From contig VIRR01000467.1 in assembly GCA_008638375.1 (NCBI GenBank), positions 1-64,000 on the forward strand: a stretch of 64,000 nucleotides of DNA, read 5' to 3'. Shown in pieces: positions 21,736 to 33,374 of the stretch. Each line of letters starts with the position of its first letter. Position 1 is the stretch's first letter. Source of the DNA: Nyssa sinensis. Its lineage: Eukaryota; Streptophyta; Magnoliopsida; Cornales; Nyssaceae. A program made the translations under genes and the position numbers. The notes beneath the pieces are model-generated. The model made no database searches, was not told where the DNA came from, and saw nothing but the letters and a program-made list of their open reading frames with translations.

Positions 21736-23880
21736 TGTAACGTTTCGTAAATTTAGGTTATACGAAAATGAGTAAATAATGGGTAATATTTATTTTTTTA
21801 TGATTATAATAACCACAAATATATAAAGAATATGGAAAAATTTGAATAATGAGGCGTGTTTTATGTATATGTGTTTGACGAGTTAGTGTTTCCAACCAAG
21901 CTTGAGTACTTAGACCTTTAGAATTGTTAATTGAGTGATTCCTTTGATGTTATCGATGTTAAAATATGGAGAATGAATATGACATGGTTAGGAAAGTAGG
22001 CATGAAGTATGCGATTGAATGAGTGAAATGTATCAAATTTTTGGATGAAAAACATAGGTTTTTGGGTGCTCATTCAATACGAAGAAAGGCTTTCCAATAT
22101 GTGCTCATTCAATACTGTTCTATGCTCATTCAAACGAAGGCCTTTTCATTCTATTCGCATAAGCGGCAGACTACCTTTTAAAAATTCCATTTTCCTAATC
22201 TATTTCACTTTCTCTTTTCTCTCTCAATACAAAAGGGGAGCTAGGGCTTTGAGATTTCTTGGTTTTCATGAGATTCTAAGCTATACAAAACCTTCATAGT
22301 ACAAGGATTCATCCATAGGAAGATTTCTCACTGATTGGAAGCTAGCATTGTAAGAGATTTCATCAAGAACAAGAGGTAAATTTTAAGATTTTCCCTCTCC
22401 TCTTCAAATCTCTTAATTTTTCTCTTAGGTTAACTTGACTGGGTAAAGTTAGTAGTGCAAGTATTTTCTTAAAGTTTGGGGGCAAAGATTGAAGCTAGGA
22501 TTTTGAAATAGCTCTCTCTACAACACAAATCCACTTTTTTTAAGTCTTAAGGTAGGTATTCTAACCTAGGTTGAAGGTCGGGTGTTTTTATCAATACTTA
22601 TTGCATTTCATTTGATTTATGCCTTGCCTTATAGATTCCATGTGTATATAATATATATATATATATATATATATCATACTTTGGGACCATGATGGAAATA
22701 TTGAATGTTACGTTGTATTATTCTTTCAAATTCTTGTTGATAATTGATGGGAATGATAAAGGTCATGTAATTGTATGATTTTGCCACATCCTTGTTGATG
22801 AGTGATAGCATTATTATTGTTCCTGGGTATGCTTGTAACTTGGATGTGAATGTTGCCCTTTTGAAATTTGTTGAACAATGAATGAGGTGATTTGTGAGAT
22901 TTTTAGTACTATGAATATGGATGAAGTGAAAAGACTCGATTAATGGATGAGAGAGAGTTAGTTCTTGTGAGATTAAGCTAAATAAACGAGGATATCTTAT
23001 GATGAGGATGATGTCTCTCTTCGGTTTCGAACCATAACCCTATGTAGATGGTGGTGCCTTTTCATCGGGTTGGTGGCCAAAAAATTGCCAGGCTTTATAG
23101 GGGGCTATTAGTTGATTACACTCGTGAAGTGAGAATTAGAACTAGATGATTAGGATTCAATTGAGAGAGATAATATAGAATGTGAACTGTGACTTGTGTG
23201 CGCGTGCTTACTTTCATTGTGATTTATGTGGTGTTCATTTATGATTGTTCTTTATTGTAGTTTTCTTGTGAATGGATTATTAATTACATTGTTAGGAATA
23301 TGATGAGTATATGAATTATTGATGTGTGAGCATATTTGTTGGACACTTGTTTAAAATTACACATGTCATATGTTTACACGTTACACCGCCTTAATTTTTC
23401 TTATTTTAGAATCTCTATTAGGATTATTATTTTGACCCCTACCAGATGCAGGTAATGGCAAGGAGTCGACGACTTGACGACATGGACTAGAAGGATACCT
23501 CTTTTGCTTATTTTTTGATGTCTTTAGCCTTATAGTCTCATTGATGTAAATGTTAAGGCTATGGAAGTCAAGACTTGTATATTTTGTATATGTACAGGGA
23601 TGTACCCAAGACTAGTGATGTTGTAAACTTTTGAGTTGTGGGAAACTATGACATGGTGAACATTACTCCTTGGCAAACTGTTGGGAATAATGAATAGAAT
23701 TATGTGAAATAAAGATGCATGTGTATGAGGACTCAAATGGAAATGTATTGACTTAGGAAGAATTTATATAGTTTAATGATGTAGAACAAGTGGATGAAGC
23801 TTTTGAAAAACAAAAAGTACTAGTAGACACAGAGTTGGTCAGTCGCGTTTTTGGGAACCGAGACCCTATTTTGACTCAAA
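21736..23880 (+). mobile_element. L5: degraded relative of the long LTR elements
   Basis: Begins TGTAACGTTTCG at 21736. It carries a GAG/GTAAATTTT donor-like site near 22375, a TA tract (about 22650-22674), a donor AAG/GTAGGTATT at 22552 and an acceptor CCTACCAG/ATGCAGG ending at 23445 preceded by TTTTGACC. A 'cacatgtcatatg...cgttacaccgccttaatttt' region before the acceptor matches the L3 and L8 blocks. 'gtcagtcgcg' near 23840 is also found close to the 3' end of L4. The 3' terminus and a target duplication were not identified. Confidence 0.5.
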
Positions 23881-24005
23881 ATGGTGAGACAAACAATACT
23901 CATCGTTTTTCCATGACCGAAGTTTCCACGGGGTCAAACGAATTCGTTTAGGCCTTCAATTTCACTTTTTTACCATTTATAGTAATTTTATTTTCGCAAT
24001 TATTT

Positions 24006-24359
24006 TGTTTAGGAAAGTCCGAATTAACTTTTACTTGTGGCTATAATTTCCTAGTATGATGAGGTTTCTAGTTTTTCTAAAAGGCCACAATTTTTATTAA
24101 TTTTAGATTTTTTCTCTTTTTCGAAATTATTATAGTTTCCTAATTGTAATAGGACTAGTATAAGGAATTAGTAGATTCCTATTCAAATTAGTGGTAGTCT
24201 TAGCCTATATATATGATGTAATTTAGTCTTTATTATTTAGATGATCAATAATATATTTTTGTTTAGAAATTTGAGATTTGTTCTCTTTGGGTGAGAAATC
24301 CCCTGTGTTACTTGTTCTATAAATAATTCAACGTGTTTGATTCTCTTTCACGTTCTGCA
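24006..24359 (+). mobile_element. Copia-like LTR, about 354 bp
   Basis: Begins TGTTTAGGAAAGTC and ends near TTCTGCA, followed ten bases later by a primer-binding site. A TATATATATG promoter-like stretch lies near 24203. No second copy was found in the window, so this is the 5' end of a truncated or very short retrotransposon. Confidence 0.6.
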
Positions 24360-24369
24360 CTGCGTTAGC

Positions 24370-24381
24370 TGGTATCAGAGC
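24370..24381 (+). other. Primer-binding site, initiator Met tRNA type
   Basis: TGGTATCAGAGC is the standard plant retrotransposon primer-binding site complementary to the 3' end of initiator methionine tRNA. The sequence after it (to about 24840) has no recognisable gag. Confidence 0.8.
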
Positions 24382-24839
24382 AAGGATTTGCCTAACTTAA
24401 TGGCAAATGACGAAATTTTGCCTTTTCCTTTTCTTCTTTCTTTGTTGACTTGCATTTTCCTTTTCTCTTTCGCCTTCGGTAGTCCTTTCCCATCCCTCTC
24501 CTAGCTAAAATTTGTGATAATGAAAACTTGAAGCCTTGACCCTTATATTTATGTAGCAACTTTCCTGGCAACTTACAGACAAAAAGTGCCACAAGTATAA
24601 TTGGGGGGAAAGATGGTATGTTAAATTTGTACGAGATAATGCAAATTTCAAGTGCATGTACAATATGAAACATAATTCTCGACGGATTGGTCAGTATGGT
24701 CTTTCGCTACGTGTTGCTCCGGCGAAGGCTTGGATGTTGTTATCAGTTCCACCACGGCCTTCATCACCAATGGCTGCGTCTACCATTTCGGTCGAAGCCT
24801 CTAGTAGTCCTTCCTAACAGTTAGATGGATAGTTTTTAG

Positions 24840-25390
24840 TAAAGTATTACTGTATATTTACACGTGACTTATCATCTGATTGTTAAGATCATTAGAACGG
24901 ACCATCTAATATTTTTTCCTCCGGTAATTATCCTGTCAATTAGAACTTAGGTCTTTTGTTAGACAAATTATCCAATAAACTCGCAGTACATTATTATGTG
25001 CCAACAAATTTTCTAACTTTTTGATGAATTATGGAAATTATTTTTTTCATGAATTTAAGAAAAAATGGTGTTTGACTTCGAATCAAGTATTCTACGTATG
25101 TATCATAATTTTAGTGGGTTATCTGTGCATTTACAAGTATATTATGTGATTATGTAATTTTAATAAAAAAATTTAAAAAATTAAATAAATCAAAAAAAAT
25201 ATATGTACATTACGTATATGACATATTATAATTAAGACACGTATTCAAACAGGAAGAAATTGATCAAAACAAGTTTAAAGCTAAGTATTGTTTTTCAAGA
25301 AATTTGAACGATTTGTAAAATATCATCAGAAAATAAGGTGGCATGACAATCGCGTTTAGCTGGTGGAAAGTGTGAGGGTGTTACACCAAA
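24840..25390. other. No gene seen; right terminus of an unpaired minus-oriented element
   Basis: AT-rich. GAGGGTGTTACA ending at 25385 is the inverse of a TGTAACACCCT 5' terminus. A left partner with a CCAAA duplication was not found. Confidence 0.35.
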
Positions 25391-25596
25391 TTCAAATGTT
25401 GATGTAGAATAAGGAGGAAAATATGTTATTGGGCTGGTCTACGGTCTACAAAACATGACCAATAATTTACATGTTAAATGTTCTAGAAAAAGTGGGCCAA
25501 ATAAGGAATCGTCTAAAATTGGGCCAAGCCCACAAAGCCCAGTGAAGTGGGCTCAGTTTTGTACAGCGACTTTTATCATGAAGGCAATACAAATAA

Positions 25597-25831
25597 GGAA
25601 AAATTACATGAATATCTCATGTGACTTATCCAATTTCACTTTAACTTCCCTATAATTTAAAAGTGAACAAAAACTTTTCTATGGTTTTGAAAATTGAACA
25701 AACACACTCCAATTCTAAGAGAATATGCTTGTCAATTTCAAAATTACAGGGGATGTATTTGTTCACTTTTAAAATATAGGAGATTAAGTAAAAATTTGAT
25801 AAATCACAGGGGGTATCCGTATTATTTTTCC
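25597..25831. mobile_element. 235-bp foldback MITE
   Basis: The two halves are long imperfect inverted repeats: GGAAAAATTACATGAATATC at left and the inverse GGAAAAATAATACGGATACC at right, with matching 'aaaagtgaacaaa' text further in. Flanks TACAAATAA (25588-25596) and TACAAAAAA (25832-25840) match at 8 of 9 bases, fitting a Mutator-type 9-bp duplication. Confidence 0.65.
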
Positions 25832-25840
25832 TACAAAAAA

Positions 25841-26520
25841 TTATGCTAATCAACTTACCAAGCTTGAAAATACATGGCCACTTTTGTCGTCTTCGATCTA
25901 ATTAAAACATGTTGTAATCCAAACTTAAATGAAGCCCATGGTTGCTCGGAGGGATGGAGAAAATCCTACAACACTTTTGGATGGAAGAAATTATTCTCGG
26001 CTCTCTACTTTAGGTGATCAAGATAAAGTTAAAGAGCTCCATCTACTGGAACAGAGACTGAGCTTCACCTCCCTTTTGGTACAATTGTGTGCCCTTGATT
26101 CTACAATTAGGGATTCTAAAGTGTCTTCGTTCATGGAAGTGATGTGCACAAAAAAATTTCCCAACCAACGAAGATTATTGAAGATTTGATTATGGCCCAA
26201 CTGTTGGCTCTAGTTGCAATGTTAAGAATGATGGGGGTACTAAAAACCGAGATCTATCAAACAAGTTTCATATTGCATATGATATTTTGAAGAAAAAAAT
26301 CGCTACAAAATAGTTAAATTTCAATACATGGAAACAATTAAATTTTACTATTTCGTCTCTCTCTCTCTCTCTCTCGTTCTAAGGGGATCAATTATCTCTA
26401 CCTTCCATTAGTTAAGAAATAATCTTGAAATATAGCATAACAATTGAAGTACACAATATACGTGTCAACATAATATTTCTCATTTGGACTTAAGAAAAAA
26501 TGATAAAGAAAAGGTAAAGA
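25841..26520. other. No recognisable gene
   Basis: Contains an 86-codon open frame (25929-26189) with no family resemblance that I can see, and a CT microsatellite near 26357-26374. Confidence 0.25.
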
Positions 26521-26524
26521 GAAA

Positions 26525-26680
26525 TGCCATGGACATCATCTTTATGCACTATCTTTGGATACCATCCTCTCACATAGAGTGGGTCTCATTTATGATTTCA
26601 TAGCGGTGGGATCCCTTTCATGTGAGAAGGTGGTTTCTAAAGATGATACACAAGGTGGTGTCTCTAGTATTATTGAAAGG
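26525..26680. mobile_element. Possible small MITE
   Basis: Left text 'catcatctttatgcactatc' followed by 'cctctcacatag' is roughly inverted at right ('catgtgagaaggtgg', 'aaagatgatacac'). The termini are uncertain. Confidence 0.4.
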
Positions 26681-27336
26681 CAAAACCCTATTGTCTTTTA
26701 CAAAAGATGGAGATAAGTCCAATTGGCTGAAGAATATGGATTTGATTACCCATCGAGCCCTGTATAGCATAGTATATATGGCTTTGACTGTGTTATACAT
26801 ATATACAGATGTAGATAGATGATCAAAACAAATAGAAGTCAAATTCAATTGATTGAATTTATATACCCAAAAGCTCTTTTGTAGAGATTCAAAAAAATGA
26901 GGGAAAATTTTTCATTTTTTCCAGTAGGACATTTTTGCATGCACGGTTTTGTCGGTGAAGCACGGTTTTGTTAGTAAAGCATCTACATGCATTATTTCAC
27001 CATTTGACATGTTTAGAAGCATATTTGGAGTGTGTCGTAGAAGAGAAATATGCTTAGAATATTGAAATGTACCTTCTGTACGAATTTAAGCCAAAACGGA
27101 AACAGTTTCCAGAATTGGACCAAAAGGGCATCCGGGTGGCCCGGGTGGAAACGGCCAAACCCGGCCTCAGGCGAAAATTTATTTTTTTGAAAATTTTTAT
27201 TTAAAATAATTTTATGAACATTGGTTAAAACAAAATTTCAAATTGAAGCGTTTCGGGACGGGTTGTAGAGTAACGGGGCCCCCGGGCTCATTAAGGGCAA
27301 AATGGTCATTTACTCCTTGGCCCTTTGCCCCTACAC

Positions 27337-27344
27337 TATAAATA
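27337..27344 (+). promoter_or_regulatory. TATA box of L6
   Basis: TATAAATA in the context 'ctacactataaatacaaccc'. If used, transcription would start at about 27370, leaving some 220 bases of leader before the donor at 27592. Confidence 0.55.
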
Positions 27345-27591
27345 CAACCCTTAGAAGGAATTAGAAACAGAATTCATTCTGTTTTTTTAGAGCAGTGGTC
27401 GTCCATAGAGAGAAAAGGAGAAAAAGCCCTAGTTTCTTCAAGCTTCAAGCCTCCGAAACACGCACTTCGAGTGGAATTTTCGCCGAGCTTCCTTCTGAGA
27501 AGTTGTTCCTCTCATCGAGACCTATAATTTCACGGAACAGTTCAGCCATCCAGCGAACACAGCCTCCGCAGTTTGTGAAAAACTTATTTAG

Positions 27592-28635
27592 GTATGATGT
27601 GGTACTAAGCTAGCAATAGGTTTAAGTTTTCTTGTATTTTTTCTTGTTGATGGATTGTTTAGGATGTATATTTGAGGTTAGGAAACCACCTAGAAGGTAG
27701 TTCCTTTGAAAAGTCTAGAGTTGGTAGTTTAGGGATATATGTGTTCTTGATGTTGTTGGATGCTTTGTTGCCTTGATTTGGGTGTGTTCCATTGGTAGGA
27801 ATGTATTGTTACATTTTTTGAACCTATATGCATGTTGACACACCTTGTGGTTTGGGCCATGTGATGAATTGGTGCCTTAGTGCTTTATGGAATTTTTATG
27901 TTCTTTGTGAATCATTGGGATTGTGAGATTGTGGTTTAAGTATGTGTTGATGTATTTAGTCATGATAATATATATATATATATATATATATATGATGAGT
28001 ATGGTGTTTTGCTAATGTTAGAAATGAAGTTAAGTTAGGAATGTTCTGTGAATGACTAGAATGACTTATGTGTTATGTGGAATATGCTTACTTGATGAAT
28101 TAGAATTGATTGTTCACATGCTTATATGTTACTTGTACTTTATGAATGTTTAGTGAAGGATGAATGTGAATCATGATATGCGTATATGTTGATCATATGA
28201 GATATGCTTACATGTGGAATCAGCTGGTGATTTATGTATTATTGTCTCGAGCATGCTATATTGTGGAAACCATGTTTCATTGAGATCGCATTGGCATATT
28301 GGCATATGATGAATCCTTTGAGAACATGGCGTGGGTAAGCATGTGGTGCTTTGCATTATGAGGGTGTAGATCCTGTGGTGAAAAACCCAAAATTGGCCAT
28401 TGCATTGGTACTCCGTAGCCATCGGGGAGTACCCGTAAACGAGACATGGGTGTGGCATAGAGTTGTGCATGGGTGTGTCACGCATACCATTCATATATAT
28501 TACTGCGATGTTTTGAATGTCATTTAGAAATAAATGTACACTTTGCACATGCCACGCCCTTAAACTTGTTCCTAGTCTTAGTATTATGTTATACCAGCTG
28601 TTGAGCTGACCCATTCGTGGGATATCATTTTTCAG
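27592..28635 (+). other. 3' intron-like block of L6
   Basis: Donor TTTAG/GTATGATG; acceptor TCATTTTTCAG/ATGAGG with GAGCTGACCCATTCGTGGG upstream. The positions of boundaries and branch-like word match L3, L4 and L8. Confidence 0.6.
27966..27993. repeat. (TA)n microsatellite
   Basis: A TA run inside the intron-like block of L6. Confidence 0.9.
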
Positions 28636-30439
28636 ATGAGGCCTCGGGCAATTGAGACTTGTTTAAGTCTTCAAGGATGGGAAGAAATAGATCATGTTGA
28701 AGATTTGGCCCTTAGGGCATATTATGAATGTATGGGCATAAGCCCAATTTATTGTGTCTTGGACTTGAACAAATTGTAAACTTTAGGCCTTGGGCCATTT
28801 TAAATTGTATGGGTTGTAACCCAAAAGAATGCATGATATTTATGGTTTAAATGCATACTAAATGGATATATTGGAAATAGTGGGTGTATGCTTAGTTTGA
28901 TGGATTTGTGGCCACCGAGTGAGGGTGGATTGGTAATGAAATTATACTTTTGATCTTGTGAAAATTAGGTGGAAAACACTTAGAAAAACAAAGGAGGCTA
29001 TGTCCAATTTTTTTTTAAAAATAAAGCACTAGGAAAGTGTGTAAAACACCCTTGAAATGAGTGAGAAAAATGCTTAAAATGGGGGCTTAGAAACTAGGGA
29101 CAAGTAGGTTGAAACTGGGTGGGAAAAGAGGGCTTGAAAGACTTAGTGAAAAATTTGGGGTTAAAATGGCTTGAAAAATTAGAAGGAATGTCAAACGGCA
29201 TACTATATGCCTAAATTTCGATTCTACAAAATCATTTCGGTAGATCAGCCCACTTTGTGGGGCTATAACTTTTTGGTCCTTTTGAATTAATTAAAGTGTG
29301 TTACATTTCTAGATAGGTCTATCTCTTGGCTTTCTTTTCATATATCACGGACGTTGAAAGCTTTTAAAATGAGAAAGTTATATTGATTTTGCTTCAAGTG
29401 TGCAAAATCTGACCTATGGGTAGTGTTTTCACTATAACTTGGGTTCTACATGGACTTTTTGAGTGATTCAAAATGGTATAGAAACTAGACTCAATAAGGA
29501 AGATTTTGGTACAGATTTCATTACGTTTGGATATGTAGATTGAGAGAAAAATCGATTTGAATCAGGGGGTTCGGAGCAGCATTTCTGAAGTGGAATTTTG
29601 CTCCAGGTGAACAGTAACCTTCAAGGTTACTGTTCACTTTTAGCTACTGGTTTCTCACGTTACTGTTCATCCGAAATTAAATTTTTTTTTTTTTTTGATT
29701 GTTTCAAACTTTCCGATTTTCGTATAAATTCATTTTAAATCTGAATTGAGTGATTCAAAAGTCAAAACTGATTGCCTCAACGAGTACTATTGTTTAATAA
29801 TATTTATACTTTAAGACTCCAAATGTGTTTGGGTGAAATTGGGACCGTTTTGGAAATCATTTTCAAATGTGACTTAAACCATTTTAAATATTAATTGGGC
29901 GAGATGCTTGAGCAACATTAGGGGACCTTTTTGAGTTAAGTTAAATGACAAGTGTAGACTTTAAATCTTGGGGGAAAATTGAGGAATGAAGAGGGATATT
30001 TCAATCAAACTTATTTATTTATTTCTTTTAGTTTTCGTTCCCTCGCGCCCTGAGTTGGCGAAAATTTGGGGCGTGACATCTTTCGTTTGTCGAAACCTCT
30101 AGATCAAACTGGTTATGGTTATAAGTTGATTAAATGAAATTGACTACCATTTTAACAATGTTAAAGGTGTGAAAATGACAACTTAATTGTAATACCCCAA
30201 CCCAATTTTAGTGGGGTTGTTGTAGAGTCAAACAATGTTAATTAATAGTACAACATTGGATTTCACCAAAAATAAAATTTATACAATGTATCAAAAGTTA
30301 TAATAATGGAGGATCTTTTCAAACTATGAAACATTATATATAATAATAAATTAAAGTTAAGAATATGACCTAATCACATGCAGGCTTTGTAAAGATTCAA
30401 AATTTTTGGAATGAATTTTTTTTTTCTTTGTAATGTGTA

Positions 30440-30792
30440 CTATTTATGTATGTGTGTATATATGTGTATGTATATATAATATATGGTACATATGTATGTA
30501 TAGTGAATGGGATATGTATATAGATATATACATATATAGGTGTACACAAGTGGGTGTGTGTACTGTCAGTGCATGTATATGTGTATAAATGTGTACAATG
30601 GGGTATGGTATGTGCATGTATGTGTGGGTGTATGATATTATATAATATATATATATATATATATATACATCTATATGTACAAAGGTGGGTGCAAGTGGCT
30701 GTGTGTGTGTGTACTATATGCAGTCGTGTATGTGTGTGTGTGGGTTGGGTGTACAGCAGTGAGGGCATGTCTGCAACAGTGTGTGATGTGGA

Positions 30793-30820
<28 letters not shown>
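30440..30820. repeat. TA, GT and GTGTA microsatellite region
   Basis: Several TA runs (about 30646-30666 and 30793-30818) and GT-rich tracts. Open frames here, on either strand, are repeat-derived and not genes. Confidence 0.9.
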
Positions 30821-30823
<3 letters not shown>

Positions 30824-31105
30824 GAAAACCACACACACAAGCAACATTAAATGCAAAGATAAAAAGAGGGGGAAAGAAGTCAGGAAAAGGTGTAACGGCT
30901 GAGTGTGTGCAGGTCTAGCCGTGGGTAGGGCGAGAAATGATATAGAGAGAAGGGGGCAGTTGTGTTTAATATGTGTATGTGTATGTGTGTTTGAGTTGGG
31001 GAGGAAATAGGGAAGGAAGAGACCAAAGGAACCAAGGGAGAAGTTGGAACAGAAGCAAAGAGGAAGAAAGGAAGTACTCTTGGAGAAGAAAAATCAGAAA
31101 ACCAA

Positions 31106-31251
31106 GTAAGTGGGTCAGCTTTTGTTTTAATTTTCAAAAGCATGATAATTGATTTGAATTATAGGGCCTTATAGGGTTTGAAAAAGGTAATCAAATGCAA
31201 AAGAAATCAAGTGAAATGGTTAAGGGGAAAGAGAGAAATTCTTAGTTGCAG
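31106..31251 (+). other. First intron-like block of L8, 146 bp
   Basis: Donor CCAA/GTAAGTGGG and acceptor AGTTGCAG/GTT, matching L4 in boundary words and length. Confidence 0.5.
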
Positions 31252-32029
31252 GTTCTCCAAGATAATATGGTTTTAGAATTTTTACATTTAAAACGTAGTT
31301 TAAATGATAGGAAAATGTTTCCCTAAGGTGCAGAAACACTCAGGGTGAGAAATTAGGCAAAAACAGTGACTGAAAAGTCACAAAAATGGAAGTCAATGGC
31401 TAGTCGGAGAGTCAGTCGTGGCTTTTTGACCCCCTATTCGTGATGATCTAATGGATCAAATTGAAAAACAACCCTAGGAATGAAATCCCCTTGAAAAATA
31501 GAAGAGAACCACATTGAAAAATTAGTGAAAACTGGCCGAAAAATAGTCGCCGGTGCCAGAGAAGGCGTCGGAGCCTCGTCGGAACCCTACTGGAAAAATA
31601 AGGAAGAAGGAGTACTGTTCTGGGTTGCGTTCGGGTTCGGGTCTGGTTCGGGTCGAGTTAAAACCGACCCACCCTCCACGTTCCAGTCGTAGGTTATAAA
31701 TTAAAAGGGGGAATTGGGGTGTTTGGTCATAGGGTTAGTAAATTAGAATTGAAATTTAATCGAGGATTGGGATATCCTATCCCTGTTTTGGACTTAGCCA
31801 CTGTTTTGGCTATTCGAATTAGGAATAAGGAATTTTGGAAATTTCAATTTAACCCCAAAACTCTTTGAAATTCAAATTTGGCCCCAGGACTTTCAGAAAT
31901 TCAGCTTTGACCCCCAAAATTTTTAAATAATTATAGTTTGACCCCCCTGAATAAAATATTAATTTGATTAATTAATTAATTAAATTAATTAAAATATTTT
32001 AAATATCACAAAATGGTTCGGAGTCCAAA

Positions 32030-32420
32030 TGGGGAGTCCAAATGGGACAAGTCAATAGTGTATTTTGACTATCTCGACCATTCTGAGACCAATGGTGAGG
32101 TCCATTTTATGAGACGGGGTCCTGCAAAATAAAAGACCTGTAATAACATTAACAAATTACCAAAATGCCCCTAAGTTAAAATGCAGTCAAATGAACTCCG
32201 ATTTAAGTAAACAAATAATGAAATTTTATTATCTCAACCATTTCGGACTCAACCGTGGAGTTCAATTTGTAAAAAGAGGTCTCGGGATGTAAGGACCCGT
32301 AAAAGTGCAAAATGACCGTTTTGCCTTTTTTTTTAGATCGGATGTCCAAATTAAATTCCATGAAAGCCCAAACCAACTTTTTTCGACGTTTCGGACTCAA
32401 CAGTAGAGTTTATTTTGACA
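32030..32420 (+). repeat. Hairpin-module array of L8
   Basis: Modules at about 32090, 32243 and 32393 with 'ttcggactcaaccgtgg' type phrases. A short direct duplication ('gagtccaaatgggg') opens the array. Confidence 0.65.
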
Positions 32421-32613
32421 AAATAGAAACTCATAAAATAAAGACATAAAATTTGATGAATAGGATAATTCAAGTAGCAATTGAACTGAGTTGTATCTTA
32501 TGATGTTAGGAACACTAAAGGGCAAAGAGAAGGTGGTCTGACCTTCTGCACTCTTACTATTAGTTCTACTACACTACGAGTACGACTTCTCAAGGTTGAG
32601 AGCAACCCATCAG

Positions 32614-33374
32614 GTACGATATATTGTGCTAAGTAAGAAATAGAATTGAGTTTAGGAGTAACTGTCATGTTGACTTGATGATTCACATATTTGTTTGGTT
32701 GCTCATATGCTTATATGTTTTTTGTTATCTTTTGAAAGTTTGGTGATGAATGCGGATCATGACTATATGTATATCGCATGTGTTAGCATAATGTGTGGAG
32801 TATATTCTTCGAGAATTGTTGAGATTATGAAATATGTGATTTAAAGCATGTGTTAAATGGATTATGTATGGCATGTACCCTTGATGAAGGGATTCTGTGA
32901 TTGGAATGTTATTGTGAAATGCATTATCTAAAGCATGCTTCATGTGTGGCTAAGATGCTTCATTGAGATCACATTATAGCATGGTGGAGCCAGAGCATAT
33001 TGGCATAGTGTGATTCTTTGGAAACATGGTGTGAATTGAGCACTTGATGCTGTGCATACGTGGTTACTTAGGCCGTCGGGGAAGGTCCGTAAAGTGAGTT
33101 ATAAGTGGTTGCTCAGGCCATCGGGGAAGGTCCATAAAGTGAGACATACGTGGTTACTCATGCCGTTGGGGAAGGTCCGTAAAGTAAGTCATGGGTGTGA
33201 CATGGAGTTTGCATGGGTCTGCCATGCATACTGTTCATATACTGCATTGATGATATTGAATGCCATGTAGATATAAATGTACACTTGCACATGTCACGCC
33301 TTAATTTTGTTTCTTGCATTAGCATTATATTGTACCAGTAGTTGAGCTGACCCATTCGTGGGATACCATTTTAG
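32614..33374 (+). other. 3' intron-like block of L8
   Basis: Donor CCCATCAG/GTACGATAT; acceptor ACCATTTTAG/ATGACA; GAGCTGACCCATTCGTGGG upstream of the acceptor. Confidence 0.6.
33057..33192 (+). repeat. Minisatellite, about 46-bp unit, 3 copies (L8)
   Basis: Units read 'cgtggttactcaggcc' followed by 'gtcggggaaggtccgtaaag'. They correspond to the single-copy 'catcggggagtacccgtaaa' segment of L4 and L6. Confidence 0.8.

Larger units (their letters stand above)
26880..30078 (+). mobile_element. L6: 3.2-kb solo-LTR-like element
   Basis: Begins TGTAGAGATTCAAAA, close to the start of L8 (TGTAAAGATTCAAAA), and ends TTTGGGGCGTGACA. Exact TCTTT repeats flank it (26875-26879 and 30079-30083). A TATA box stands at 27337. 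The 3' intron-like block (27592-28635) is nearly identical to that of L4 in its middle, but the roughly 1.4 kb after the acceptor is longer than in the other elements and the hairpin array is missing. No coding sequence was recognised. Confidence 0.85.

Noticed and set aside
24402..24830. Gag reading frame after the primer-binding site at 24370
   Set aside because: An ATG follows, but the frame does not resemble copia gag and soon meets stops.
25929..26189. 86-codon frame as a gene
   Set aside because: Plausible composition but no recognisable domain, no upstream promoter signal and no neighbouring exon. The opposite strand is open too.
28171..28614. 147-codon minus-strand frame in L6 that is also partly open in L4 (15743-16006)
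   Set aside because: The shared frame reflects the nearly identical DNA patch. The product resembles no family and the frame ends differently in the two copies.
30397..30856. Overlapping frames of 98 and 147 codons
   Set aside because: Same cause: GT and TA repeats give long stop-free frames in several registers on both strands.
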